NCBI GenBank assembly: GCA_937915075.1
Contig: CALDMA010000305.1
Coordinates: forward strand, 1-41,939
Direction of reading: 5' to 3'
Length of the DNA stretch: 41,939 bases
Source of the DNA: an uncultured Oscillospiraceae bacterium
Lineage (GTDB): Bacteria > Bacillota > Clostridia > Oscillospirales > Oscillospiraceae
In this document: positions 31,148 through 39,186 of the stretch, piece after piece
Layout: the number at the start of each line of letters is the position of its first letter
How positions within the stretch are numbered: position 1 is the stretch's first letter
Program-made: the position numbers and the translations under genes
The notes under the pieces: generated by a model
What the model was told of the DNA's origin: nothing
Databases searched by the model: none
Seen by the model: only the letters and a program-made list of their open reading frames with translations

Positions 31148-31298
31148 ACAGGACGCGCTGCGTCCTGTCAGTCCGGTGCAAAAGGAAAGGCACCGGGCAG
31201 GCAGGACGTAAACATGTCCTGTCTGCCGGGGACGGTCTACCGGCACTGACGATGGCAGACCACATACTATTTGTAATTCGCGCGCGCACGCGCGAATT
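31148..31298 (+). other. Cluster of inverted repeats, putative replication origin
   Basis: Three stem-loops lie in the 204-base gap before the HUH replication gene: 31148-31168 (ACAGGACGC/GCGTCCTGT, loop GCT), 31196-31227 (12 pairs, GGCAGGCAGGAC/GTCCTGTCTGCC, loop GTAAACAT) and 31275-31298 (AATTCGCGCG/CGCGCGAATT, loop CGCA). The first two share the CAGGAC/GTCCTG core. No T-run follows any of them. Rolling-circle origins are often hairpins next to the initiator gene, so this is a candidate nick and binding site. Confidence 0.5.
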
Positions 31299-31346
31299 GA
31301 GGCTTGTAACCAATCTTAACTTAGCAACCAGAGAGGAGCTGCGGGG

Positions 31347-32159
31347 ATGTACACAGGAAAGACCTTCAACCGGGAGAGCGTATATGTCTGCGGCGATTAC
31401 ATGGACGGAGACATATACGCGGTATTCCAAGCGCCGGGGAAGCGGAGATCACGGTGCAAGCCCACGAGCGAAATACAGCAGAAGCTGAACCAGAAGAATG
31501 CGGAGAAGAAGCTGACCCGCTTAGTGCACAGCAACTTCACCGAGGATGACATCGCTCTGCATCTGACCTACCGCCCCGGCGAGGAGCCGAAGACGGAGGA
31601 GGAAGCGCAGCGCATCCTGAGCAATTACATCCGCAGACTGAAGCGCCGGTATGCAAAGCTGGGGCTGGAGCTGAAGTACATCAGCTGCACAGAATACGGC
31701 AAGACCAACGGCAGAGTGCATCACCACGTTATTCTCAGCGGCGGATTAGACCGCGACACCATCGAGAAGGTGTGGGGGCTGGGCTATGCCAACAGCAAGC
31801 GGCTGCAGTTCAACGAATCCGGCGTGACCGGGCTTGCGCACTACATCGCCAAGGACAAGCATTTCTTCAAGCGCTGGAACCAGAGCCGGAACCTGACCAT
31901 TCCGCAGTGCGCACAGTTTGACGGCCAGCTGAACATGGACGACATTGCCGACATAGAGGAAGCGATTGAATGCGGAACACAGTGGCAGTGGTTTGAAGAC
32001 CGCTACCCGGACTTTCAGCTGGTGGAGGCCACCTGCTACAAGAACAACATCAACCGGGGAACCTACATCCACTTCGAGATGCGCAGGCGAATGTGGGGCG
32101 GCTGCTCGGCGGAAACACCTGCGCGAAAAAGGAAGCGTGCTCCATCGGGGAAAACCTGA
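31347..32159 (+). CDS. HUH-type rolling-circle replication initiator
   Basis: 270 residues, GAGGAG upstream of ATG 31347. The HUH metal motif is VHHHVIL (His125-127). The candidate nicking Tyr166 lies in GLAHYIAKDKHF, the YxxxK arrangement of G2P/Rep endonucleases. The domain before it (about 55-130) has LHLTYRPGE and KYISCTEYGKTNGRV. Such proteins nick one strand and prime rolling-circle replication. It is unusual as the replication protein of a phage with large terminase and portal genes. No helicase or polymerase gene is seen nearby, so host enzymes are presumably used. Confidence 0.85.
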   Translation: MYTGKTFNRESVYVCGDYMDGDIYAVFQAPGKRRSRCKPTSEIQQKLNQKNAEKKLTRLVHSNFTEDDIALHLTYRPGEEPKTEEEAQRILSNYIRRLKRRYAKLGLELKYISCTEYGKTNGRVHHHVILSGGLDRDTIEKVWGLGYANSKRLQFNESGVTGLAHYIAKDKHFFKRWNQSRNLTIPQCAQFDGQLNMDDIADIEEAIECGTQWQWFEDRYPDFQLVEATCYKNNINRGTYIHFEMRRRMWGGCSAETPARKRKRAPSGKT

Positions 32160-32192
32160 TGCTGGACAATACATAACCGGGAGGAACTGAAT

Positions 32193-32567
32193 ATGACACT
32201 GAACGAGTGGGCAAAAGACATCCACCAGAATGCCGTGGCGCATGGCTGGTGGGACGAACCGCGCAGCTTTGGAGACATTGTGGCGCTGTGCCACAGCGAA
32301 CTTTCTGAAGCGCTGGAGGAGTACCGCAGCGGAAAGCCTATGATCTACGGCTGCTGCGGCCACTGCGACAAGGAAGCGCAGTGCGAAGCGGAGGGCAAGC
32401 CGGAGCACAGCTGCAAGCCGGAAGGCATTGCCACGGAGATGGTGGACTGCCTCATCCGTATCCTCGACTGGTGCGGCAAGGAAGGCGTGGATGTGGAGGC
32501 AGTGCTGACGCAGAAGCACGAGTATAACCGCACGCGCCCGTACCGCCACGGAGGAAAAGCGCTGTGA
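32193..32567 (+). CDS. MazG-like nucleotide pyrophosphohydrolase
   Basis: 124 residues, GGGAGG upstream of ATG 32193. A four-helix MazG-like layout with FGDIVALCHSELSEALEEYR (the ExxE metal site) and later EMVDCLIRILDW (E and D ligands). Between them is a Cys-rich insert (YGCCGHCDKEAQCEAE, then HSCKPE). It likely hydrolyses NTPs or dNTPs to control nucleotide pools during phage growth. The Cys insert is unusual and could bind a metal. The stop overlaps the next start (GTGA). Confidence 0.82.
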   Translation: MTLNEWAKDIHQNAVAHGWWDEPRSFGDIVALCHSELSEALEEYRSGKPMIYGCCGHCDKEAQCEAEGKPEHSCKPEGIATEMVDCLIRILDWCGKEGVDVEAVLTQKHEYNRTRPYRHGGKAL

Positions 32568-32764
32568 AGATCGGAGACAGAGTGCAGCGGGTGCCGGAGA
32601 CCTTCGGCGAGACGGAAGAGATCAGAGACCGGAACCGGAAAAAGAAGGCGCGCAGACGCGCCTACGACGGAACGGTGATATACATCCATCCGCTGGGGCG
32701 GTTCCATGTGGTAGCCTTTGAAACACGGGGGGGCACCATCCGGGAGAGCTTCGCGGGCGTATGA
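32564..32764 (+). CDS. Small basic phage protein
   Basis: 66 residues from GTG 32564, overlapping the previous stop (GTGA). The sequence is basic in the middle (RDRNRKKKARRRAYDG) and then shows SH3-like or KOW-like beta strands (GTVIYIHPLGRFHVVAFE). It may bind nucleic acid. The end overlaps the possible start of the next gene (ATGA). Confidence 0.72.
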   Translation: MKIGDRVQRVPETFGETEEIRDRNRKKKARRRAYDGTVIYIHPLGRFHVVAFETRGGTIRESFAGV

Positions 32765-32784
32765 GAAGACGGGAGGTGGAGCAG

Positions 32785-33057
32785 ATGTTTCGATATAAGC
32801 GCGGCGTGAAGGCGGACTACAACCGGCAGGGGTATATCTACTTCACCTCCCGCCGCTACCGGGAGCTGGACGAGGCGGCACAGCAGAAGATACTCAACCT
32901 GTGCTTGGAGCACGGCGGGGAGTATTATCAGGCGCTGTTTGAGTTTGTGACCACGGATGCCAGCGCCACGGCACTGGCCATGCGGCACCACATGGACAAG
33001 ACCACGCTGTACCGGAAGGTGCGGAAGTATTACGAGAACTTCCCTACGCAGCTATGA
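32785..33057 (+). CDS. Phage late-regulator-like HTH protein
   Basis: 90 residues from ATG 32785, preceded by GGGAGGTGG; ATG 32761 (8 residues longer, overlapping the previous stop) is an alternative. The C-terminal helix-turn-helix DASATALAMRHHMDKTTLYR, then KVRKYYENF suits a DNA-binding regulator. It is the last early gene, followed by a terminator and then the terminase operon, the usual place for a late-gene activator. The specific family is not sure. Confidence 0.72.
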   Translation: MFRYKRGVKADYNRQGYIYFTSRRYRELDEAAQQKILNLCLEHGGEYYQALFEFVTTDASATALAMRHHMDKTTLYRKVRKYYENFPTQL

Positions 33058-33070
33058 AAACGAACGCACG

Positions 33071-33107
33071 AACACACGCAGGAAATGCCCTGCGTGTGTT
33101 TTTTATT
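33071..33107 (+). terminator. Rho-independent terminator ending the early module
   Basis: AACACACGCAGG (33071-33082) pairs with CCTGCGTGTGTT (33089-33100), followed by TTTTATTT. Confidence 0.9.
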
Positions 33108-33217
33108 TCCGGCAAAGTTGCAACTCAGCGACACACTTTTTGCCGTACCATAGTAGCGTGAGCTGGAACGCGCTGCGGCGCGAGACCGGCGGGTAAGAGC
33201 ACGGCGGTTTTTTTTCA

Positions 33218-33240
33218 GGGGGGGGGGGGGGGGGGGGGGG
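33218..33240 (+). repeat. Poly-G tract of 23 bases
   Basis: Twenty-three consecutive G at 33218-33240, preceded by T8CA and followed by CAAATAAATTTTT. It is intergenic, 90 bases before the terminase small subunit. The 221 bases from 33108 to 33329 otherwise hold GC hairpins (GCGCGC-ACGAT-GCGCGC, about 33264-33280) and no gene. The tract could be a slippage site, a G-quadruplex or a base-calling/assembly artefact. Confidence 0.85.
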
Positions 33241-33329
33241 CAAATAAATTTTTCCCCACGACAAGCGCGCACGATGCGCGCACGCACGCGCGGGAACATT
33301 GTAAGCGCCGGAAGAAGGAGGTGGCGCAG

Positions 33330-33839
33330 ATGGCGGCAGGAAGGCCGAAAAAGTACACGAAAAAATCACTGCGGGAAGCAATCGAGCGGTATTTCCGCAG
33401 CATCTCCCGCACGGTTCCGGCCAGAGACGACACCGGCGGCATCATCCGCAACGACGACGGCGAGGAGATCAAGACTGTGCAGTTCGTGGTGCCGCCGAGC
33501 ATCACGGGGCTGTGCCTGCATCTTGGCATTGACCGGAGCACATGGCAGAACTACGCGGACGCGGAAACGCACCCGGAGCTGGCAGACGTGTGCCAAGGGG
33601 CGCGCACCCGCATCGAGGCGTATCTGGAGCAGGAGCTGCTGACGCGGGAGAAGGGCGTGCAGGGCATCATCTTCAACCTGCAGAACAACTACGGCTGGAA
33701 GCAGAAGCAGGAGGTCGAGCTGGGCAAGGACACCCGCGAGAGCATGAAGCACGCCGCCACCTACCACGAGAAGCTGGCGATGCTGCGGGCGGACGACGGG
33801 GAGAGCGAGGACGATGAAGACGAAGTGGACGGCCTCTGA
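33330..33839 (+). CDS. Terminase small subunit
   Basis: 169 residues from ATG 33330, chosen because AAGGAGG lies 8 bases upstream; GTG 33321 is an alternative. The HTH-containing DNA-recognition domain includes PPSITGLCLHLGIDRSTWQN. The C-terminus has a helix EAYLEQELLTREKGVQGIIF and an acidic end that overlaps the large-subunit start by 26 bases. It selects phage DNA for packaging. Confidence 0.87.
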   Translation: MAAGRPKKYTKKSLREAIERYFRSISRTVPARDDTGGIIRNDDGEEIKTVQFVVPPSITGLCLHLGIDRSTWQNYADAETHPELADVCQGARTRIEAYLEQELLTREKGVQGIIFNLQNNYGWKQKQEVELGKDTRESMKHAATYHEKLAMLRADDGESEDDEDEVDGL

Positions 33840-35355
33840 GCTGAAGGCCATGAGCCGCGACGAGATCGACAAGCTCTACGACATCGTGACATGGTACGAG
33901 GGGCTGCGGGAGACCAACAACGAAACCTTCCTCCCTCTGTTCGCCGACCGACACCGCTATCTGGTGCTGAAGGGCGGCGGCGGCAGCGGCAAGTCCATCT
34001 TCGCCGGACGGAAGGTGCTGGAACGGGCGGTCAACGAGCCGGGACACCGGTTCCTTGTATGCCGCAAGGTGGCGAGGACGCTGCGGGAGAGCTGCTTCAA
34101 GCAGCTTTTGGGACAGCTGGCGGAGTTCTATCCGGACAGCGGATACAAGCCGAACAAGTCAGACCTTGCCATTTCGTTCCGCAACGGCAGCGAGATCATC
34201 TTTGCGGGACTGGACGATGTGGAGAAGCTGAAGTCCATCTACAACATCACGGGCATCTGGATTGAAGAGGCCAGCGAGCTTTTAGAGGGCGACTTCAACC
34301 AGCTGGACATCCGACTGCGCGGCAGGACGCGGGAATACCAGCAGATCATCCTGAGCTTCAACCCCATCAGCATCCAGCACTGGCTGAAGAAGCGTTTTTT
34401 CGACCGGAAAGACCCACGGGCGCGGGTGCACGAGAGCACCTACAAGGACAACCGCTTTCTGGACGCGGCGGCCATCCGGACGCTGGAGAGCTTTCAGGAG
34501 ACGGACGAGTACTACTATCAGGTCTACTGTCTCGGCATGTGGGGCGTGACGGGCAGGACGGTATTCAACGGCAAGGCCATCGGCAGGCGGCTGCAGGAGC
34601 TGAAGATGCCGGTGCGCACCGGCCTTTTCGCATACGCAGACGACGGACTGCGGCTGACAGACATCCGATGGGAGGACGAGAAAGACGGCTGCATCCGCAT
34701 CTACCGGGAGCCGGAGAAGGGCGTACCCTACGTCATCGGCGGAGACACCGCCGGAGAGGGCAGCGACAGCTTTGTGGCGCAGGTGCTGGACAACCGCACC
34801 GGCGAACAGGTGGCAGTGCTGCGGGGCAAGTTCGACGAGGACGTATTTGCGCGGCAGGTCTACTGCCTTGGAATGCACTACAACACGGCGCTCATCGGCA
34901 TTGAGACGAACTTCTCCACCTACCCGGTGATGGAGCTGGAGCGGCTGCGGTATCCGAAGCAGTACATCCGGGAGAGCATCGACGACTACACCCACAAGAT
35001 CAAGCAGAGCTTCGGCTTTCTCACGAACACGAAGACGAGGCCGGTCATCCTTGCGGAGCTTATCCGCGCGGTGCGCGACGACATCGCCATCGTGAACGAC
35101 GAGACGACGCTGCAGGAGATGCTGACCTTTGTACGGAACCCGGAGACGCTGAAGCCGGAGGCGGAGGCGGGTGCGCACGACGACTGCGTGATGAGCCTTG
35201 CCATCGCCCACTACATCAGACCGCAGCAGAGCTGCATCGAGCAGAAGGAGGAACTGACGCGGAAGTGGACGGCATCCATGTGGGAGGACTATGAAAACGC
35301 ATCCCCGGCGGAACGGGAGATGCTGCGCAAGCGCTGGGGCGCGCCTCAGCGATAA
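33814..35355 (+). CDS. terL: Terminase large subunit (PBSX-like)
   Basis: 513 residues. The ATPase domain has Walker A GGGGSGKSIF (residues 54-63) and Walker B in ITGIWIEEASELLEGDF (about 145-160). The nuclease domain (about 300-480) has YVIGGDTAGEGSDSF and, near the end, a conserved Asp pair region AHDDCVMSLAIAHY. The length and motifs fit PBSX-family terminases. It packages DNA into the head with the small subunit just upstream and docks on the portal. Confidence 0.95.
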   Translation: MKTKWTASELKAMSRDEIDKLYDIVTWYEGLRETNNETFLPLFADRHRYLVLKGGGGSGKSIFAGRKVLERAVNEPGHRFLVCRKVARTLRESCFKQLLGQLAEFYPDSGYKPNKSDLAISFRNGSEIIFAGLDDVEKLKSIYNITGIWIEEASELLEGDFNQLDIRLRGRTREYQQIILSFNPISIQHWLKKRFFDRKDPRARVHESTYKDNRFLDAAAIRTLESFQETDEYYYQVYCLGMWGVTGRTVFNGKAIGRRLQELKMPVRTGLFAYADDGLRLTDIRWEDEKDGCIRIYREPEKGVPYVIGGDTAGEGSDSFVAQVLDNRTGEQVAVLRGKFDEDVFARQVYCLGMHYNTALIGIETNFSTYPVMELERLRYPKQYIRESIDDYTHKIKQSFGFLTNTKTRPVILAELIRAVRDDIAIVNDETTLQEMLTFVRNPETLKPEAEAGAHDDCVMSLAIAHYIRPQQSCIEQKEELTRKWTASMWEDYENASPAEREMLRKRWGAPQR

Positions 35356-35367
35356 CAGGAGGACGCT

Positions 35368-37473
35368 ATGAAGAAACAGGACAAGAGCAAGCTGCGGCTG
35401 TGGCAGGACAGGCTGAAGACCAACGAGGCGGCCTACGACAGCGAGACCGGACGCATGGACGAGCGGGAAGCACTGTACGCCGGGACAAACGAGATGCGGC
35501 CAATCGTACAGGGCGAGCGGAAGACCAAGACCGTGCATGTGCGCAACATCTGCGCGGAGATCATCGAGGCACAGACGGACAGCAACATCCCCCAGCCGAA
35601 GGTGACGGCCAGACGCAAGCAGGACGAGATGAAAGCAAAGCTCATCGAGGATATGCTGCGCAACGAGCTGGACAGGATGCCGTTTGAACAGCTCAACGAC
35701 ATCATGGAGCGGACGGTGCCCATTCAGGGCGGCGGGGCGTTTCTGGTGGAGTGGGACAACACGCAGCGGACGCACTTCACCATCGGGGAGCTGGCGGTAT
35801 CCACGCTGCACCCGAAGCAGATCATCCCGCAGGACGGCGTGTACACCGGCATCGAGGACATGGACTACATCATCCTCAAAATCCCGCAGACGAAGGAATA
35901 CATCCGCAGGCGCTACGACGTGGACGTATCGGACGAGAGCGAGGAAGAGCCGGACATCAAGGGAACCGGCGGGGACACCACGGCAAACGACCTTGTAACG
36001 CAGTACATCGCCTACTACCGCAACGACAAGGGCGGCATCGGCCTTTACAGCTGGGTGAACGACACGCAGCTGGAAGACCTTGAAGACTATCAGGCGCGGC
36101 GGCTGCGCAGGTGCGTGAAGTGCGGCGCGGTGGAGCCGCTGCTGACGGAGCCGGAGATGGACGCGCCGGACATCCTGCTGCCGAACGGCATGAGCGCGGC
36201 GGCGGAGGTGGACTTTGACGCGGCGGCGGATGCGCTTGCAAAGGAGACGAGGCCGCTGCCGCTGCGGGGCGGGCGGAAGAAGTGCCCATACTGCGGCGGG
36301 AGCAAGTGGGAGGAGACCGAAGAAGAGTTCGAGGAAATCCCCATGGCCGTCACCAGAAGCGACGGCAGCACCATCGGCGGCATGGTGCGCAGAGAAGTGG
36401 CATCCGACACGGAGACGGACGAGCTGGGGCTGCCGGTGGTGGAGATCATCGAAGAGCCGACGAAGGTGCCGTTCTACAAGCCGGACATCTTCCCGGTTAT
36501 CCTGCAGAAGAATGTGAGCGTGTACGGCAGGTTCTTGGGCGACAGCGACATCGACAAGATCGCAGACCAGCAGAACACCACCAACCGCATCGAGAGCAAG
36601 ATCATCGACAAGCTGCTGAAATCCGGCAGCTACATCACACTGCCGGACGAGGCCAGCATCCGCGTGGACGCGGAAGATATGAAGGTCATCCGACCGGGCA
36701 ACGCGGCCACCAAAGCGCTCATCGACGTATACGACCTGCAGGGCAACGTGGAGCAGGACATGGTGTACCTGTCGCAGGTATACGAAGAGGCACGGCAAAT
36801 CATCGGCATCACGGACAGCTTTCAGGGGCGCACAGACCGCACGGCCACCAGCGGCAAAGCCAAGGAGTTCGCTGCGGCGCAGAGCGCTGGCAGACTGGAG
36901 AGCAAGCGCGTGATGAAGGACGCGGCGTATGCGGCGCTGTTCGAGGCCATGTTCAAGTTCAAGCTGGCCTACACGGACGAGCCGAGGCCGGTGGTGTCCA
37001 ACGACATCCACGGCAACGCGCAGTATGAGACCTTCAACCGCTACGACTTTCTTGAACAGGACGCGGCGGGAGAGTGGTGCTGGAACGATCAGTTCCTGTT
37101 CAGCTGCGACACCTCTGCCCCGCTGGCCAGCAACCGCGAGGCCATGTGGCAGGAAACGCGCATGAACCTGCAGACCGGAGCCTTCGGAGACCCGGCGCAG
37201 ATTCAGACACTCATCCTGTTCTGGACGAAGATGGAGCTGCTGCACTATCCGGGAGCCGGAGAGACGCGGGCATACCTCGAAGAGGAACTGCACAAGCAGC
37301 AGCTGCAGCAGCAGATGGCCATGCAGATGCAGATGGCGCAGCAGCAGATGCAAATGCAGCGGCAGCAGAACGGCGGACTGGACATGCAGACCGCACAGGC
37401 CGTTATCCAGAGAGCACAGCAGGACGCTGCGCGTGATTCCGGGCAGACCATGGGAGCGAATGTTCCCGTCTGA
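35368..37473 (+). CDS. Portal protein with inserted split zinc finger
   Basis: 701 residues, AGGAGG upstream. Typical portal regions include RNICAEIIEAQTDSNIPQPK, IQGGGAFLVEWDN and IADQQNTTNRIESKIIDKLL. A CVKCG pair (about 250) and a CPYCGG pair (about 305) flank an acidic insert, forming a possible Cys4 zinc site, which is not typical for portals. The Gln/Met-rich C-terminus (QQQMAMQMQMAQQQMQMQRQ) precedes a Gly/Ala-rich end. It forms the dodecameric DNA channel at one vertex. Confidence 0.92.
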   Translation: MKKQDKSKLRLWQDRLKTNEAAYDSETGRMDEREALYAGTNEMRPIVQGERKTKTVHVRNICAEIIEAQTDSNIPQPKVTARRKQDEMKAKLIEDMLRNELDRMPFEQLNDIMERTVPIQGGGAFLVEWDNTQRTHFTIGELAVSTLHPKQIIPQDGVYTGIEDMDYIILKIPQTKEYIRRRYDVDVSDESEEEPDIKGTGGDTTANDLVTQYIAYYRNDKGGIGLYSWVNDTQLEDLEDYQARRLRRCVKCGAVEPLLTEPEMDAPDILLPNGMSAAAEVDFDAAADALAKETRPLPLRGGRKKCPYCGGSKWEETEEEFEEIPMAVTRSDGSTIGGMVRREVASDTETDELGLPVVEIIEEPTKVPFYKPDIFPVILQKNVSVYGRFLGDSDIDKIADQQNTTNRIESKIIDKLLKSGSYITLPDEASIRVDAEDMKVIRPGNAATKALIDVYDLQGNVEQDMVYLSQVYEEARQIIGITDSFQGRTDRTATSGKAKEFAAAQSAGRLESKRVMKDAAYAALFEAMFKFKLAYTDEPRPVVSNDIHGNAQYETFNRYDFLEQDAAGEWCWNDQFLFSCDTSAPLASNREAMWQETRMNLQTGAFGDPAQIQTLILFWTKMELLHYPGAGETRAYLEEELHKQQLQQQMAMQMQMAQQQMQMQRQQNGGLDMQTAQAVIQRAQQDAARDSGQTMGANVPV

Positions 37474-37600
37474 CATAGATACTTCCCTATCATTCGGGTA
37501 TCGCCCGACCTCCTGAAGCGGGAAGCGGCGCGGGATTGGGGCACCCGCGCCGCCGACCGTGACACAAAGGAGCATCAACGAAAGAAAGGAGGACGCAGAG

Positions 37601-37738
37601 ATGGCAGATAAGACCTACGCTGGCAGCATCAAGAACACAGGCGCGCAGGTGGTGAAGGCACCCTTCAGCGGCGACAACAAGAAGGGCAACAGCACTGTGA
37701 AGACCGGCAACGACCTGAGAGGCAGCAAAAGCAAGTAA
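37601..37738 (+). CDS. 45-residue basic phage peptide between portal and scaffold
   Basis: A short gene from ATG 37601 with AAAGGAGGA upstream. The product MADKTYAGSIKNTGAQVVKA continues with basic, Gly/Ser/Asn-rich residues (ends RGSKSK). No Cys or hydrophobic segment. Its place between portal and scaffold suggests a head or packaging accessory. The 127 bases before it hold a GC-rich inverted repeat (GGCGCGGG...CCCGCGCC, about 37525-37550) without a T-run. Confidence 0.7.
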   Translation: MADKTYAGSIKNTGAQVVKAPFSGDNKKGNSTVKTGNDLRGSKSK

Positions 37739-37805
37739 GACCCGCAGACAAAGCAAGCCCCACATCCGCAGGAAAAGCGCAAAAATCCAGAGAGGAGCAC
37801 AACAC

Positions 37806-38744
37806 ATGGACATCGACTACGGCGCACTGTTTGGCATTGACGAAGGCGGAAAAGAGCAGGAGATCGCCGACCCTGCCACGGACGAGACCACACAGGCGCA
37901 AGGCGCAGAAGAGCAGGAAGCCGCCGACCCTGCCGAAGAAGAAACGCAGGACACAAGCGCCGAAGAACCGCAGGGAGCTGCGGAGGACGGCGAAGAGCAT
38001 AGTGAGACGGGCAAGCAGACCCCGGAGCAGAACGCCGCGTTTGCAGCGGCACGCCGCAAGGCGGAGGCGGAGCGGGATGCCGCCGTGGAGAAGGCGCGCA
38101 CAGACGCACAGGAAGAAGCGAGGCGCACCATCGACGAGGCGTTCCGAAACAGCGGACTGGTGAACCCGTACACGAAGAAGCCCATCACATCGAAGGCGGA
38201 GTACGACGAGTACCGGCAGCGCTTCGATGCAGAGCGCAAAGCCCGCGTGCTGAAGAAGAGCGGGATGAGCGACGAAGAGTTCGACGCATTCGTGAACGAC
38301 CTGCCGGAAGTGAAGCAGGCCAAGGAAGCACAGGCGGCGGCGGAGCGGGCGCAGCAGGAGGCCAACGAGGCGCAGGCGCGGGTGAAGGTGGACGAGCAGC
38401 TGAAGGAGATCGGCAAGCTGAACCCCAACATCCGGGAACTGAAAGACCTTGCGGCCATGGAGACCTATCCGAAGTTCTACGAGCTGGTGAAGAAGGGCAA
38501 CACGCTGGTGGATGCCTACCGGCTGGCGAACTTCGAGGCTCTGACCAGCAGCGCGGCGGCGGCCACCAGACAGGCAGCTCTCAACAACCTGCAGGGCAAG
38601 CAGCACATGGGACAGACCAAGGAACGAGGCACGGGCGCGGTGAGCGTACCGGCGGAAGTGAAGGAGATGTACCGCGCGCTGAATCCGGGTGCCACGGATG
38701 CAGAGATACAGGCACACTACAACCGCAGCCATAAAAAGGGCTGA
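37806..38744 (+). CDS. Head scaffold protein
   Basis: 312 residues, GAGGAG upstream. A very acidic N-terminus (Glu/Asp/Ala-rich to about 70) is followed by a coiled-coil middle (AERDAAVEKARTDAQEEARR, then ALEAQAAAERAQQEANEAQA-like segments) and a short C-terminal helix-rich end (PAEVKEMYRALNPGATDAEI). This acidic, coiled-coil build and the place between portal and capsid are typical of phage scaffolds. No protease domain is seen. Confidence 0.85.
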   Translation: MDIDYGALFGIDEGGKEQEIADPATDETTQAQGAEEQEAADPAEEETQDTSAEEPQGAAEDGEEHSETGKQTPEQNAAFAAARRKAEAERDAAVEKARTDAQEEARRTIDEAFRNSGLVNPYTKKPITSKAEYDEYRQRFDAERKARVLKKSGMSDEEFDAFVNDLPEVKQAKEAQAAAERAQQEANEAQARVKVDEQLKEIGKLNPNIRELKDLAAMETYPKFYELVKKGNTLVDAYRLANFEALTSSAAAATRQAALNNLQGKQHMGQTKERGTGAVSVPAEVKEMYRALNPGATDAEIQAHYNRSHKKG

Positions 38745-38767
38745 CGAAGCGAAAGGAGAAAAGCACA

Positions 38768-39160
38768 ATGGCTTTCAAGATTTATTCCACTGATGACAAC
38801 CGCGTGCCGGGTATTGAATACCTGCCCGCAAGCGCCATCACCCCCAAGGTGGGCATGGCGCTGACGCAGACCAACGGCCAGCTGGCGCTGGCGACCGGCG
38901 AGACCGCACCCACCTACATCTCCATGTGCGAGAAGGACAGCGCCTGCACGGCGGGCGACATCATCCCCGTTGTCCGCGTGGGCAAGGACATGATTCTGGA
39001 GACCACCTTTGCAGCAGCCGCCACCAGCATCAATCTGGGCGACAAGGTGACGCTGCACACGGACGGCCTGCAGGTCACAGCCACCACCACGAAGGGCGTG
39101 GCAGAGGTGGTGTACATGGACGGCACCGCCAGCGGCAGCATGTGCCGCGTGCGCTTCTAA
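38768..39160 (+). CDS. Head decoration-type protein
   Basis: 130 residues, AAAGGAG upstream. Mostly beta: EYLPASAITPKVGMALTQTN, then IIPVVRVGKDMILET and SGSMCRVRF. It sits between scaffold and major capsid genes, the usual place for a head-stabilising or decoration protein. The family is inferred by position and fold-like pattern. Confidence 0.75.
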   Translation: MAFKIYSTDDNRVPGIEYLPASAITPKVGMALTQTNGQLALATGETAPTYISMCEKDSACTAGDIIPVVRVGKDMILETTFAAAATSINLGDKVTLHTDGLQVTATTTKGVAEVVYMDGTASGSMCRVRF

Positions 39161-39186
39161 GAACGACGAAAGGAGTACAGTGAACA

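Noticed and set aside
31252..31488. Plus-strand frame over the hairpin region before the HUH gene.
   Set aside because: It crosses inverted repeats and overlaps the HUH gene in another frame, with no ribosome site.
34282..37578. Minus-strand open frame of 1098 codons across terminase and portal genes.
   Set aside because: Shadow frame produced by high GC at third positions; His/Leu/Val-rich with no motif.
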